DNA from: Coptis chinensis
Lineage: Eukaryota; Streptophyta; Magnoliopsida; Ranunculales; Ranunculaceae
Direction: 5' to 3'
Length of the DNA: 64,000 nt
Assembly (NCBI GenBank): GCA_015680905.1
Contig: CM027377.1
Coordinates: 15,648,501 to 15,712,500 of the forward strand
In this document: positions 11,826 to 23,318 of the stretch, piece after piece
How positions within the stretch are numbered: position 1 is the stretch's first letter
Layout of the letters: each line of letters starts with the position of its first letter
Translations under genes and position numbers: made by a program
The notes under the pieces: model-generated
What the model saw: the letters and a program-made list of their open reading frames with translations, nothing else
What the model was told of the DNA's origin: nothing
Databases searched by the model: none

Positions 11826-14164
11826 CATCTTTAAACAACGTTATCAAAACTTTTAGTGAGAAGGACATCCAACACTTGAGAAGAGCTCAGGTCACCGGAA
11901 GTCACTACAGCTGTATCAGTCACGGTCATATCTAGGTCATCGGAAGCCTGAGGATGATCCGCCAATTCACCAGTATTAGAAAGAGGCACGACCTTAGGAA
12001 CATTACTAGCATCTTCGAGTGTTTCGCTTATACGAACACCCAAAGCCCCACGTTCATGTTCCTCTTGCAGATCATAATATTTTTTCTCTAGCTCCTCTAT
12101 CTCAGCATGAATGGTAAGATAGGCTTCTTTCGTCTGTAGCGCGGAAGTTTTGCACCTTTCAGCATAAGCATTTGCTGCAGCCACCTTGTTCTTCAGGTCG
12201 TCCACCTCATGCCTCAGCCCGACCGACTCATTGACAGCTGACGTCCTCTCCAACGTCATTGAAGTGAGCTCCTTCTTCAAAGCATCCAGCTCCTTCTTCT
12301 CCGACTATTCCACTTCTCGTAGAGTTGAGAGCTCGTCCCTCAGAGACTCGACCTCAACCTTTTCTATCTCAGAGAACTGAGTAGCCGTTTTCAATTTCTG
12401 GTAACTAGCAATAAGCTGCGACAATTCACACAGTGCTCCACGTTAACATCATGTAATAACATGAAGCACAACAAAGCAGATAAATCATAATACAGGAGGT
12501 ACTTACCATGCACCACGCCTTGTCCATTCCCCTGAGGTTTGACTCCAGCTCCTTGGAATCCAAGTCCTTTCTATCACCATCCAGCATCATCCCCTCAAGC
12601 AAACAAGTAGATATCGATGCGGATTTGTAGCTACAATCCGACCTCTTCACATAGCGTTTTTTTCAAGTCACTTCATCCATATACATTAGGTTGCGCTCCA
12701 GCTCATCTTTCCCACCACTGGAGTGACCTTTGCCAGTCTCTTTTATAGCAGCCTTCCCCTTCATCTTACCAGGAGTATCTCCAGCGACCTTGGTTGGAGC
12801 GACCTCAGCGGTCTCCTCACCCAGCACGTTGAAGTAGGGCATTGCCTTGATATCGAACTACGAGCCGCCCTTCACCACCAGGCCCGGAATTGCCTCCAAG
12901 TGCGGCTTCAACTACCCTTGCGACCTTGGCAGGTCGAGCCTCAGGATCGCTACCCTTCCTCTTTGGCAAGCAACTTCGCTCAGGAATTTCAAAGATGATC
13001 TCATCCAAGTTGAAGGGTGCATCCTCTTGACCCCTCCCAATTCCAACCCCAGAAGTACCAGCACCTCTCAGAGGGTCGCTTCGACCCATCACGACCTCGG
13101 TTCTTATCTTCCCTCGCAATCAAGTCACTCTTACACCTTTCCATCACTGACCTACTCGAAGCATTACCAATCACCTTACCCCGTGCCCTCTTCTTCTACA
13201 CCTCTCTCTTTTCCCTAATCCCAGGCCCTCCCCGTTCCTTAAAGAAATGCGCAACCTCCAGAAGTTTCGCCCGTTTCTCAACTCGAGTCAACCTCGCGAA
13301 CTTCTCGATCACTTGCCGATCCGTTTCCCTCTCTAAAGCAAGCTCTGCACAGACAACAAAATAGTAATATCAATACAATATCAACCAATGCAATATCGGA
13401 ATACTCAGATAGTGTACAACCCACCAGTAAGTTCGCATATCCTATTTTCCACACTGAAACCCCCTAGCACAGAAGTTCCCAACCAACATCAACAGTCTTT
13501 TATCCCAAGACTCGTTACTCACACCATCCAGAACGCTCGATTTCGTAGCTCGAGTGTGCAAGCTAAAGTTCAGCGCCCGAGATCGCTTTACTGAGAAATG
13601 CTCAATAATATCAGTGACCTCTATCCGGTATTCACCGCTGGCATTCAACAGGTCAAACACCTTAAACAACCGCCACATGTTACCCATAAACTGACAAGGC
13701 GCTTTGCCACAACGATTCAAGAACTCACAAACCAGTTTAGAGAATGGTATCGTCATGTACGCCCTCAGCTGCCCCTCACAGATTATAACACCATAGTTCG
13801 GTGGGTTGTACCTATCACTAAAGACCCGTGCGTCCTGGTCGGGCTCATGGATTTTGAGACTGCTTACGGTTATCCCATACGTCTCCCTCAAGTAGGGGAA
13901 CGCCCTCAAAGCGTGTCTATCCACAGTCTTAGGACGCAGCCCACTAGAAGACTACCTCTCACCGCGACCTGAAGTGCTAGTTGCAGCAACCACAGATGCA
14001 GATCGGGCATCATCCTTCCCACCTTTCGCCTCATCAACATCATCATCTTCATCGTCACCATCGCTCACCCCACAAACTGACTCTTCCTTCTCTTCCTCCG
14101 CGTTATCCCAACCAAGAGAAACTTCGCGAACCTCATTAGATCGCGTATCGTCTGAGTCAGACAT
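11826..14164 (-). pseudogene. antisense gene of Tat element 1 (putative 'gypsy type transposon' domain plus coiled coil)
   Basis: Multi-exon gene opposite to gag-pol. Exon 1 (14164 to about 13523) starts MSDSDDTRSNEV, has a very acidic stretch and one in-frame TAG (13952-13954), then a domain with YMTIPFSKLVCEFLNRCGKA, MGNMWRLFKVFDLLN and HFSVKRSRALNFSLHTR. The spacing of these blocks resembles the putative gypsy-type transposon domain (PF04195). Exon 2 (from about 13344) reads EKFARLTRVEKRAKLLEVAH and then a basic region. Exon 3 (near 12650-12500) has KRSDCSYKSASISTCLLEGM. Exon 4 (about 12350-11831) is a coiled coil. The exon 1 donor context GGTGTGAGTAA is shared with element 2. Such antisense genes are a known Tat feature with unknown role. 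Confidence 0.65.
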
Positions 14165-14572
14165 CTCTCTCTTGTCTCTCACAACTCTAACCGCAAGCAA
14201 CTAAGCGAACAAACTAACAACTTAATATCAAAGAGCAAGAACGAAGTAGAGAGCAAAAGATCAACAATGGCAGAAAACTAACCTGAAGACTCTTAGTGTA
14301 GTGAGGTTCTGCAAAGAGAAGCAACAAAATGGCGTTTCAGAGAGCCAGCGTAGTTTTTGTATAACTGCCCCTCTAGTTCTCAAAGCGTTATGATTACATC
14401 CTAGCCCTAGCCGCACACGACTTCCAACAAGCTGTCTTGTCTTTTCAAATCCCGAAAAATGGGGCGGCATATTTTCTCTGCAACTGCTCAGATTCGCTCA
14501 CGTGCCGTACACGTGTCAAATGTTTGCACGGATCGATCTTCATAGTTCGTTAGGTATTTCCACTTCCACCAG

Positions 14573-14590
14573 CTTCTCTATTTAGACATG
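14573..14590 (-). promoter_or_regulatory. TATA-like box for the antisense gene of element 1
   Basis: The minus strand reads GTCTAAATAGAGAAG, about 410 bp upstream of the antisense ATG and close to the 3' LTR. It is a candidate promoter by position and motif only. Confidence 0.35.
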
Positions 14591-14647
14591 CTCCACACGC
14601 GCTAAAGTGTTCTCTCAACAGATCGCTTCAACGACCGGCATGACCTA

Positions 14648-14661
14648 CTGAGAGGGGGCTG
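14648..14661 (+). other. polypurine tract of element 1
   Basis: CTGAGAGGGGGCTG directly precedes the 3' LTR and would prime plus-strand DNA synthesis. Confidence 0.75.
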
Positions 14662-14750
14662 TGTGAGGGAGTGATATTCTCCTTCTGGAATATCAAGCAC
14701 GTGCTCAGCATGGTAGAAATACCACACCAATCTCTGACGTACTTCGCCGA
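14662..14750 (+). repeat. 3' LTR of element 1, first part
   Basis: Matches 2465-2553 of the 5' LTR up to CTTCGCCGA, where the solo LTR is inserted. The last five bases (GCCGA) are the target duplication. Confidence 0.9.
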
Positions 14751-16657
14751 TGATAAAACGGTCTTTACACACGTTTGTTTATTGGTTTTCAGTTACTTAT
14801 TTCCTTAAGTCCGAGGTCCGCAGTCCAAAGTCCGAGGTCCACAAGTCCAAGTCCAAAGTCCAAAGTCCAAAGTCCAACGTCCGTATAGTGACGCGTTTTA
14901 GTCAAGTTACCTTTTACTCACGGGATTGGTAGGATAGGTCGAAAGTAAGGGATCGTCCCAAATCTTAGGGCTCGGATAGGTTCACAACCGGAGTTACACT
15001 TTAAGTGAGTAGGATTTTTAGGTTTCTTTTTAGTTGGTTTTAATTAAAATAAACGGTAATGCAAATAAAATAAATTACTACTACGATTATATATAGGTAA
15101 ACAAAATGTAGAAAATAGGAGAGAGTTAATCATGCTCATGCAAGAATCATTTTTCAACAGTTTTATTACTAAATCACTACATCTCTAATTGCCTCTTTCG
15201 AGACGACGCCGAAGATCGATCCCTAGTGCATGCCCACATCTCTAGGTCGATTTCACTAGCATAAGGAGTTTCGATAATACCTCATCTCTCGTATATTATT
15301 TCAGCTCCGCACAAGTTCACATCACCGGACGAATTGGAGAGTCGTCGACACTGCAGAGTCGCTGCGTCTGACATTTTTTTCGCTACGTAGATCGTTCTCG
15401 AGCATCGGATCTAACTTTGTACTGATCTATTTTTTGGGACCGGATGTTAATTCTATGCCTAATTCCTAAGTAGTGATTCTAGAATATTAACGAAGTCAAT
15501 CCAGATTTTCACATCGAAGCGAAAGATAACCCTCCGGGGGTTAGCTCATCATCATAGAAGGAATAATAAAACTTCTCGTATACATTAAGTAAATAAATGC
15601 GTGACGAAATTAAACAAGAAAAAAATAACCAAGTATTAAGGGTAAAATAACTTATCGTATTAAGTTCTTTGAAAAAAAAAATGGCTAAGGTAAGATCAAG
15701 AAAGAAAACTAAACGTAACTAAAGCATTAATATGCTGAAGAGGTAATGAAGGTGACCCCCTCATATATATAGGCTGATGTCTCGTGAAGCCTTTAATTGG
15801 GTTTCGTCTGTTTGCTAATTTAGACATTCAAAACTTCGAATAACAAAGTTTTGTCTCCATGTAAATCAATTTGATTCAAAGTTTTGTTACGAAACAAAAC
15901 TTTCATTTAAGGTTTTTGTCCTTTTGTGTTTTGGTTTTTGTCTTTTAGCCCAATTCAATTGGTACGTGTCTTTCCTCTTGCAAGGTGGCACCAAATTGAA
16001 CCCATCACTTGCCACCTACCTATGCTGACTCGTCATGCCTTTGGGCCCGCAGAGTGGGTCCACTTAGTCCACCAATGGGCCATCTTGCCGATTTTGGCGT
16101 TTTACGACTTTTTGTCCTTACGTAGAGTTAAATCAGCCGGTCGCCATTTATGACAAATCACTAGCCAACGCCGGCACCTAGATTTATCCGATTTGAGCTT
16201 CCTAAGTTTCCCCTTCTTTTTATATGTGGGCCGCTCGCGACCGGTTCGTTTCTTTTGGAAACTTCGGCTCTAGTCGGGCTTTGTTGGGCTTCACGGGATT
16301 GAGTGGGAATTCCAAATATTCCCCAGATTCGTTTTCTTAGAGCTTCACTAGCCAACGCCGGCACCTAGATTTATCCGATTTGAGCTTCAAAAGTTTGTTC
16401 GCTTCTTCATATGCGGACCCGCTCAAGACCGGTTCTCGTTCTTTTGGAAACTTCGGCTTCACGGGGTTGAGTGGGAAACTCCAAATATTCCCCGTGATTC
16501 CTCGCATTTCCGATCGCAGTTTTTATCACTATATTCATTTTAATTGCGGAAACCTGCAAAAGTACGAAAATATAATTATTACATGATTATTAAACACATA
16601 ATCGACCAAAATGCTATGTCTCTCGGGGTTTAATATTACAGTTTTGGGTGCTTATCA
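14751..16657. mobile_element. solo LTR inserted in the 3' LTR of element 1
   Basis: A 1907-bp block that starts TGATAAAACGG and ends GTGCTTATCA (inverted TGATAA/TTATCA ends). It is flanked by the perfect 5-bp duplication GCCGA (14746-14750 and 16658-16662). It has no gag or pol, so it is best read as a solo LTR left after LTR-LTR recombination of another retrotransposon. Inside are an AGTCCAA-rich array (14808-14882), a TATA-like CATATATATAGG near 15761, and a direct duplication starting CTAGCCAACGCCGGCACC at about 16162 and 16348. No matching internal sequence is in the window, so the family is unknown. Confidence 0.8.
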
Positions 16658-16662
16658 GCCGA

Positions 16663-17137
16663 CTTATGTCACTAGCTCGCATCGACAAGCTACGAGATCG
16701 CTCCAAAACAGTTCGTATCATTACACAGATCGTTCTAGATCGTGACTCAGCTTACCTTCTAGAAGCAATCATGAATGAAACTACATGTACGCAGATCACT
16801 GCCGCCAGCTACTGACCACTGCCGCAAGCTACTAACCTAGGCTACTAATCCCCATCATTACACAGGTCTTAGACCTATGAGCACAGGTCTTAGACGCCTC
16901 CACAATTTTCACCCTACATTTGTGTTGTTCTTTACACGTGTTGGGTGAGGATTCACTTTCATCACCTATAAATATCACTCGTATGAACTACGCCAGACCT
17001 GATTTTTCTCTCCCCCCAAAATCAAGAGAAGATACGTAGGCAGTTCGCTCATCGACGAACTCGGTCTTATCCATATTCTAATCCGTTCTCCCTCTCCCTC
17101 CTTGTATGTAAAGGAAAGGCCAAAACGCTCCTTTACA
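16663..17137 (+). repeat. 3' LTR of element 1, second part
   Basis: Resumes with CTTATGTCACTAGCTCGC and runs to TTTACA, matching the 5' LTR. It is followed by the duplication GCCAC. Confidence 0.9.
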
Positions 17138-17583
17138 GCCACTGTAATACGATCCGATGATTTCTTGTACACACGTTTCAACTTGACGGATTGTTGACCA
17201 ACACTGAGAAGTTGATGGTGCTGGACTAGGTCCTGTAGAAAATTGGGGCGGTGAAGCAATGGACTCAGAGTATGGTGGTGAAGGGACAACAATAGGTGGT
17301 CAGTGAGGACGATGACGAGGGCGAGCATGAGGACGATGAACGAGGTCCAAACCTTGACCGAGGAAGATGACGCGGTCCGAGTCTAGTGTGAAGAGGAATT
17401 GCTTCGTCGGAAAAGGAATCATCAATATAGGACTCATCAGTATATGATTCTGGCGTGGCATAGAAGTTATCGGTATAGGACTCATCTGTAGAGGACTCTG
17501 GTGTCGTACATGCTAAACTAGCTGGCAATGCATGTACCTAGAAAAATTACAAACATGAAAACAATTGCCTTCGTCTTCATCAT
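17138..17583 (-). pseudogene. prolamin-like (ECA1/EC1-type) secreted protein, N-terminal part
   Basis: The minus strand starts with ATG ATG at 17583 and encodes a good signal peptide (MMKTKAIVFMFVIFLGTCIA). After one frameshift comes an acidic repeat of the form PES(S/Y)TDESY, then a Ser/Pro-rich stretch, then QCWSTIRQVETCVQEII, which opens a prolamin-like (PF05617) six-cysteine domain. The frame runs into the target duplication of element 1 and continues at 2459 with the CC pair and last cysteines. Family members are usually intronless small secreted proteins, consistent with this one. A frameshift and an in-frame TGA also lie between the acidic repeat and the Cys domain. So the gene is broken by insertion and by small lesions. 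Family identity is by pattern only. Confidence 0.65.
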
Positions 17584-17929
17584 CGTATTAATTAACTAAA
17601 CACAAAAAACAATCTCAATATACAAGATTTCTAAATCATCCAGGATTTACTGTCATACTTATAGTTTTCTTTCCAATTCGATGGAAGTCGTTAATCAGTT
17701 TCAGATTATATCTTAAACTCTAGTAATTCGCCGTGGCATCTATAACATACATGGTACGAATTCTACAATTCTATTCTACTCCAGCGTGAACTTGCGAAAT
17801 GTACTTTGGGCTAAAAGAGTTAGTGGCAACAACATAAGCCCATAAACAGGCCCAAAATAAACAAAATTTCCCCAATACATAAAATTAGCCGTTGTCTGTT
17901 ATTTTTGGATTTTGGAGATAACAGAAAAA

Positions 17930-20900
17930 ATGAAGCCAAGAACAAAAAAGGATAAAAGAAGAACCTCCTCCTTTTCTTCTTCTTCATCTCCCGCCAGAAA
18001 CTCATCTGTTGTTCCACGTGCAACTTCTCTTCATGACCATGAACTCATAACTGAACCCACTTTTGATTTCGAGGGTGTTCAAATAACACCTGAACTCAAC
18101 AACAACTATTTTAATGCAAACCCAAGAAGTTTTCCATATAGTGTGAAACAACAGTGTTGGGAGAAAGCTGATAAGATTAAAGGAAGAGATCCTGAACGTT
18201 GGAGACGTGATTATCTTGGGAACCTTGTGTTTAGGAAACTTACTGGCTGTGCTGGTTGTCTTTGTCATGATTATGATCACATTGTACCCTTTTCTAAGGT
18301 AATGATTGAGTTCAAAGTTTTGTTCTTTATGTTTTTCTGTTTGTTGGGCATTTCTTGTTTTGGGTTTTTTGAAACTGGGTTGGTTTAATTTTGGGAATTT
18401 TATTTTTTGTTTGGGGGTTTTTGGACTACAAGTTGTAGTGATTTGGTTTACTTGGTATTTTGATTCTGGGTTTTTTATTAGCTCTATGTAATGCACTTGT
18501 TTCTTGCTAGTTTTTGTTGACATGAATGCATAGTGGAATGTCTCTGGCATGTTTTCGATGACATTAAGGTGTCTGATGGGGGTGTGAAGACTCAAACAAT
18601 TGAACACATATTGACATACATGAGGGGTTAAACGTTAAGAACTCGGATGCTAATGACTGAATGGCAGTAAGTGTTAGCTTAGTTGGGGATTAAACACTAC
18701 CATTTTATGGCCTTGCTTAGACTTTTTGGTTGAAAAATAAATATGAGTATGCTTGTCGCATTTTATTGGAAAATATTGGGGGACTGTTTTTTTGGTACAT
18801 GTTGCAATGTCGAATCACCAAAGTTACTTTAAAGTCTTATTATATTGTTTTCAAGGAGATGGTTGTGCAGGGCATAGGTAAGAGGAATTTGGTAGATGCC
18901 ACTGTAAACTTGCCACCATAACCAGAAGTAACACTTTTGTAATAGGATTTGATTTCAGTTTAATCTAGTTTACTGTTCCTTTTCTTTAGTTCTATGTTAC
19001 TAATGCTATCACAGGAAAAACATAGTGGCCATTGAGCACATTTTGACATACATGAGGGGTTAAGCATTGAGAACTTGGATGCCAATGACTGAATGGCAGT
19101 AAGTGTTAGCTTAGTTGGGTATTGAACACTGACATTTTATGACCTTGCTTAATTTTTTTTTTTTGAAAAATAAATATGAGCATCATTGTTGCATTTCATT
19201 GGAAAATATTGGGAGATAGTTTTTTTTGGTACTTGTTGCAACGTCGAATAACCGAAGTCAATTTAAATTCTTCTTCTATTTTTTTTGGGTACTTTTCAAG
19301 GCAATGATGGTTGCTTGTGCACGGCATAGGTAAGAGGAGTTTGGTAGATGTCACAATAAACTTGCTACCATGACCGGCTAGGAAGCACGGATACCGATAC
19401 GCGACACGGATACGACACTGATACGCGGACACGGCATTTTTCAAAAATATAGGACACAGATACGTTATGGACACGTTTGAATAATATATATATAAATATT
19501 ATATATAATTGAGCATTTTTCACCAAATTCAAATTAAAATGGCAATTCTACTTCATAAAATGACCAATTCAAACACATTAAGCAGCAACTTACATGTATA
19601 ACTTGGATTCACTTCATCTTTCTTCTCTTGCATCTCTTCTTAACTTGGATTTTATTTCACTTGTTTTTTTTTTGTTGAAATTCCAAAAAAAATTCTTGTA
19701 TGTGTGAGATTATTGTCCCCCGCGTGTCGGAAATTAAAAAATTAATTATAAAATCGGATACTCCAAATCTCGTATCCGACACGTATTGGATGCGTATCGG
19801 GGCGTATCCGTGTCGGACACGGATACTTCACCCTTAGGGACGTATCGGTGCTTCATAGATGACCGGAAGTAACACTTTTGTAATAGGATTTAATTTCAGT
19901 TTAATCCAGCTTATTCACATGTCTATGTCCTGGTCTCTGCATGGCGTTCGATTCCACTGTTCCTTTTCTTTAGTTCTTTGTTTCTAATGCTATCATAGGA
20001 ATAACATAGTGGCCATTTGCAGTCTTCTCTTGGTTGACTCCAGTATTTTGTTCTTAGCAATCTTCACTTGGTTAACTCCAGTATTTTGTTCTTTGCAATC
20101 TTTAGTTGGTTATCCCCCGTGTGTCGGAAATTAAAAAATTAATTATAAAATCGGATATTCCAAATCGTGTATCCGACACGTATCGGGGCGTATCCGTGTC
20201 GGACACGGATACTTCACCCTTAGGGACGTATCGGTGCTTCATAGAAGTAACACTGTTGTAATAGGATTTAATTTCAGTTTAATCCAGCTTATTCACATGT
20301 CTATGTCCTGCTCTCTGCATGGCGTTCGCTTCCACTGTTCCTTTTCTTTAGTTCTATGTTTCTAATGCTATCATAGGAATAACATAGTGGCCATTTGCAG
20401 TCTTCTCTTGGTTGACTCCAGTATTTTGTTCGTAGCAATCTTCACTTGGTTAACTCCAGTATTTTGTTCTTTGCAATCTTTAGTTGGTCAATTTAAGCAT
20501 TTGATTCATGTGATGCATTATAGCATATCCAATTGTGGTCCAAGCATGAGAATATTCTCTTCTGTAAATTTCAGGGAGGAAAAAGTACTTTGGAGAACTG
20601 CCAAGTTTTACAGGTATTTTCCTCTTTGTCGTAGCATCTGTTGTTGATTTTGTTACTTCTGAAGTTTAGGCGTACTTCTTATGGGTGCACTTCTTTGGGT
20701 CTATATTGTGTATTTGAGTGGTGCAATTAGTTGACTGTCTAGACGGAATTCTTCTGAACATATTAGGAGTAAAAAAATGCTAGCAATCACAGAAGAAAAA
20801 AATACTTCATAGGTATCAAATGCTATGGCGCCATTATGTGAGGATGCCCATATCTTGTCAGGTTTATATGTTTTTCAGGGTCTTGAACCTTAATTTATTG

Positions 20901-21625
20901 TTTCCCCCCTCTCTAAGGTGTCTCCAACATGATTGAGTCGTTATTCGAATATCTGCTATATGCTTCACATGTTTCTGTATTTCTCAAGTATCATAGTTCA
21001 GTAAGTTGGTATATGGAATATGCTTACTGTCGTTCAAATTAGTATCTCTTCTTAGACTTGAAACACCCCCACACCCCCCCGCCCCCAGCACACACACACA
21101 CAAAAACAGACACAGTTTTCAATTTAGGATTTTCCCGTTTGATGGGTTTTTCAGACCAGCTAATCCTTGGTCAGTAATCTGACGTATAATTGTATCACTA
21201 AAAGATAATAAGGACTTTATAATAGTAGTCGAAATGGTCTTACTTGGTGGAATAGATTTCGTCCCAGTAGCTGGTACTTTGATGCACATTTTTCTTCAAC
21301 GTTAATTTTTTTGAACTCCCTCTCATGTTACAGGCTACAGCTAATAAATCAAAGGGAAATCGCATGGAGATGTCTAAAGCTGATCTCATACAGAAAAGCT
21401 CTTATTGCCGGGTTTCAGGTACCAAGCCTAAGACCTTTACGTGTCTGTTAACATGTGACTGAAAAACAAACCAATATAGATAAAGAGTGCTCGATTTGTT
21501 TATTTCCAACTTAGATTTATTTTTGTTTTAAGAACATTGTAGGACGTGACATGGATCTTCTGGAACTCTCTGCGTATGGCAATGTCCGTCGTGGGCAAGA
21601 TTCTGGAGGGTGTAGAATCCAATGA
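17930..21625 (+). CDS. HNH endonuclease domain protein (4 exons, 191 aa)
   Basis: Exons 17930-18298, 20575-20613, 21334-21418 and 21543-21625 have GT/AG borders, join in frame and end at TGA 21623-21625. Residues 1-35 are a basic, Ser-rich lead, possibly an organelle-targeting or nuclear signal. Residues 71-145 form the domain: YSVKQQCWEKADKIKGRDPE, the Cys-rich CAGCLCHDYDHIVPFSK (H117), GGKSTLENCQVLQ (N131) and ANKSKGN (N140), the HNH metal-finger pattern. The C-terminus has SGRDMDLLELSAYGNVRRGQ. Plants have a small conserved family of HNH-domain proteins of this size; substrate and role are not known to me. The start is the first ATG in frame. Intron 1 (2276 bp) splits the HNH motif and is full of repeats. 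No coding lesion is seen, so the gene is probably active. Confidence 0.88.
18601..19377. repeat. tandem duplication inside HNH intron 1
   Basis: About 350 bp starting near 18601 (ACATACATGAGGGGTTAA, then GACTGAATGGCAGTAAGTG) recur from about 19034 with moderate divergence. The second copy carries the hAT-like MITE insertion at 19378. Confidence 0.75.
19378..19858. mobile_element. hAT-like MITE in HNH intron 1
   Basis: 481 bp with inverted ends CTAGGAAGCACGGATAC and CTATGAAGCACCGATAC. It is flanked by the perfect 8-bp duplication ATGACCGG (19370-19377 and 19859-19866). The empty site is visible in the neighbouring duplicate near 18916. No transposase is present. Confidence 0.85.
19717..20510. 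repeat. 397-bp direct duplication including MITE end
   Basis: The block beginning CCCCCGCGTGTCGGAAATTA at 19717 is repeated from about 20114. Each copy contains the 3' end of the hAT-like MITE and then host intron sequence (GTAATAGGATTTAATTTCAG, then GGTTGACTCCAGTATTTTG). The duplication arose after the MITE insertion. Confidence 0.75.
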
Positions 21626-22272
21626 CCGAGGCTATACTCAGGTGTGGTGAAGTCAATCCCTCTTTTCTGTATTAAAGTGTTGATTTTTTAGATTGAAACA
21701 AACGCTGATTGCTGTCTGTACAGTGCATTGTGTAATTGATCTGTGAAGTAACTTTAGATACAAAGCAACGTTCATGCATAAACAGTGATGTACCAACAGA
21801 TCATGTACATCAGATCAGGTGTTGATAACATTGATTTTATTGATCACAGTAGTATTATTTGGGGGCTTTCTCCATTTACTTCAATGTTCTGTGGCCTACA
21901 TAAGGATGGATTTACATGCAGATCTTGATTAGTCTGATACAAAATGGATGAGTGATAAAGAACATACAGCTATTGGTCTTAGACCCATTTTATCTGTTAT
22001 TATAAACTCAACGCTTGATATTACTACTAAAATCGTAAATTACCATAGTGCTTTCTTACTTTCCCCATCGACCATTAGTAATTTCGATCAGTTCTAAAAA
22101 TTAACTGTGAAATTATTTAATGCTGGCAAAGATCAGGTCATACTGTCATAGTGCAATACTCTATGTGATAGTATCATAATTGACAGTATAACCTAATGCT
22201 CATGGACTTGACCTGCATCTGGTGAAATGGTTGCAGTAATTCTGTTCTTTCTGCATCTAATATATATTATAT
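21626..22272 (+). other. downstream region of HNH gene
   Basis: No further gene is seen. The AT-rich sequence directly after the stop presumably includes the 3' UTR; no poly(A) site can be fixed. Confidence 0.4.
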
Positions 22273-22683
22273 CAAGGCCCAAAATTTCGATATCGGTTAA
22301 TATATCGGTGTACCTAAAAACCGAGATATATCGGATATATCGGTTTTTTTGGTGACCAGTCCAAACTATTTAAAATATCGGAAATATCGGAAATATTAGA
22401 CATATAATATCGGAAATATCGGAAATATATCGGAAATATATTGGAAATATCGGATTTATATTTAAAAATAGTCAAAAAGTCAACTGATATATATCGATTA
22501 TATTGGAAATATCGATTATATCGGCGATATAAAGTTTTATATCGGAAATTCTGATATATCTCAGAAAAAAAAAAAAAGGTTCAATATTCGGTGGATATAT
22601 GTCAAAAATATCGATATTGGTGTACCAATTTACTGAGATATATTAGCGAGATATCGGATATCTCGGTGATATTTTGGGCCATG
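22273..22683. mobile_element. hAT-like MITE rich in ATATCGG
   Basis: Inverted ends CAAGGCCCAAAAT and CATGGCCCAAAAT, flanked by the 8-bp duplication TATTATAT (22265-22272 and 22684-22691). The body is mostly variations of ATATCGGAAATATCGG. 411 bp, noncoding. Confidence 0.75.
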
Positions 22684-23318
22684 TATTATATAACACTTTA
22701 AAATTATGCAACACATGCCTGGCAAAATGTCTCAACTGGCATGCTGATCTGAGTCCCACACTTAACTTCTCGCGTACGTGATCTAATTAATGGGTGAAAA
22801 TGAGAGGATCAGTCTGACATTTTAGTCAGTGTGTCACTGTGTCCCATCCAAGGACGCATCCAAAGCCAGATTACATTAAAAAAGGTCTCCGAGTGGCATG
22901 ATACTGATGGGAGGAGTTAATGTAATTCAGGATGCATGCTTTGATTGACTTGTATTTAATCATGTTACCAACAAAGACTTGTATTTAATCGACTTTGGTT
23001 GAGGTATAAAGATCCAGAAGTTCATTGAATATGGTACCTTAAGTTTCGTTTTGAATCAGTATTACTAACCACGAACTCTGAAGGAAGAATTTTTTCTTGA
23101 ACATAAAGCACTACATTAATAAGATATTAAGATACCACTGCATGAATTACAATCGTAGAAGCAGAATTCAATATGTTTAGAGCGCAGTTCAAACTAATTA
23201 GACTCAATCCATGATTACAAGTAGGAACTGGGAACTACTATTATTCAAGTACAAAACCGCATATATACGTACGCGTTTATTCATACCCGATCGGGGACGC
23301 ATACATCGGTTGGTTTTT

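Larger units (their letters stand above)
2465..17137 (+). mobile_element. Ty3/gypsy LTR retrotransposon, Tat-type (element 1)
   Basis: LTRs begin TGTGAGGG and end TTTACA. The element is flanked by the 5-bp duplication GCCAC (2460-2464 and 17138-17142). Without the nested 1.9-kb insertion it is about 12.8 kb. Order: 5' LTR, primer site, gag, protease, RT, RNase H, a second RNase H, integrase, a 139-bp repeat array, antisense genes, polypurine tract, 3' LTR. A second RNase H and antisense genes between pol and the 3' LTR are known features of the Tat lineage (Grande/Retand-like). Many stops and frameshifts make it non-autonomous now. It inserted into a minus-strand prolamin-like gene. The two LTRs differ at roughly two dozen positions by eye, so the insertion is not very recent. 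Confidence 0.92.

Noticed and set aside
12847-13218. Plus-strand frames of 115-123 codons
   Set aside because: They are shadows of the antisense gene exons, whose motifs and splice sites are conserved between two elements.
18002-18607. 201-codon minus-strand frame over HNH exon 1
   Set aside because: It overlaps a well-supported exon on the other strand and has no domain.
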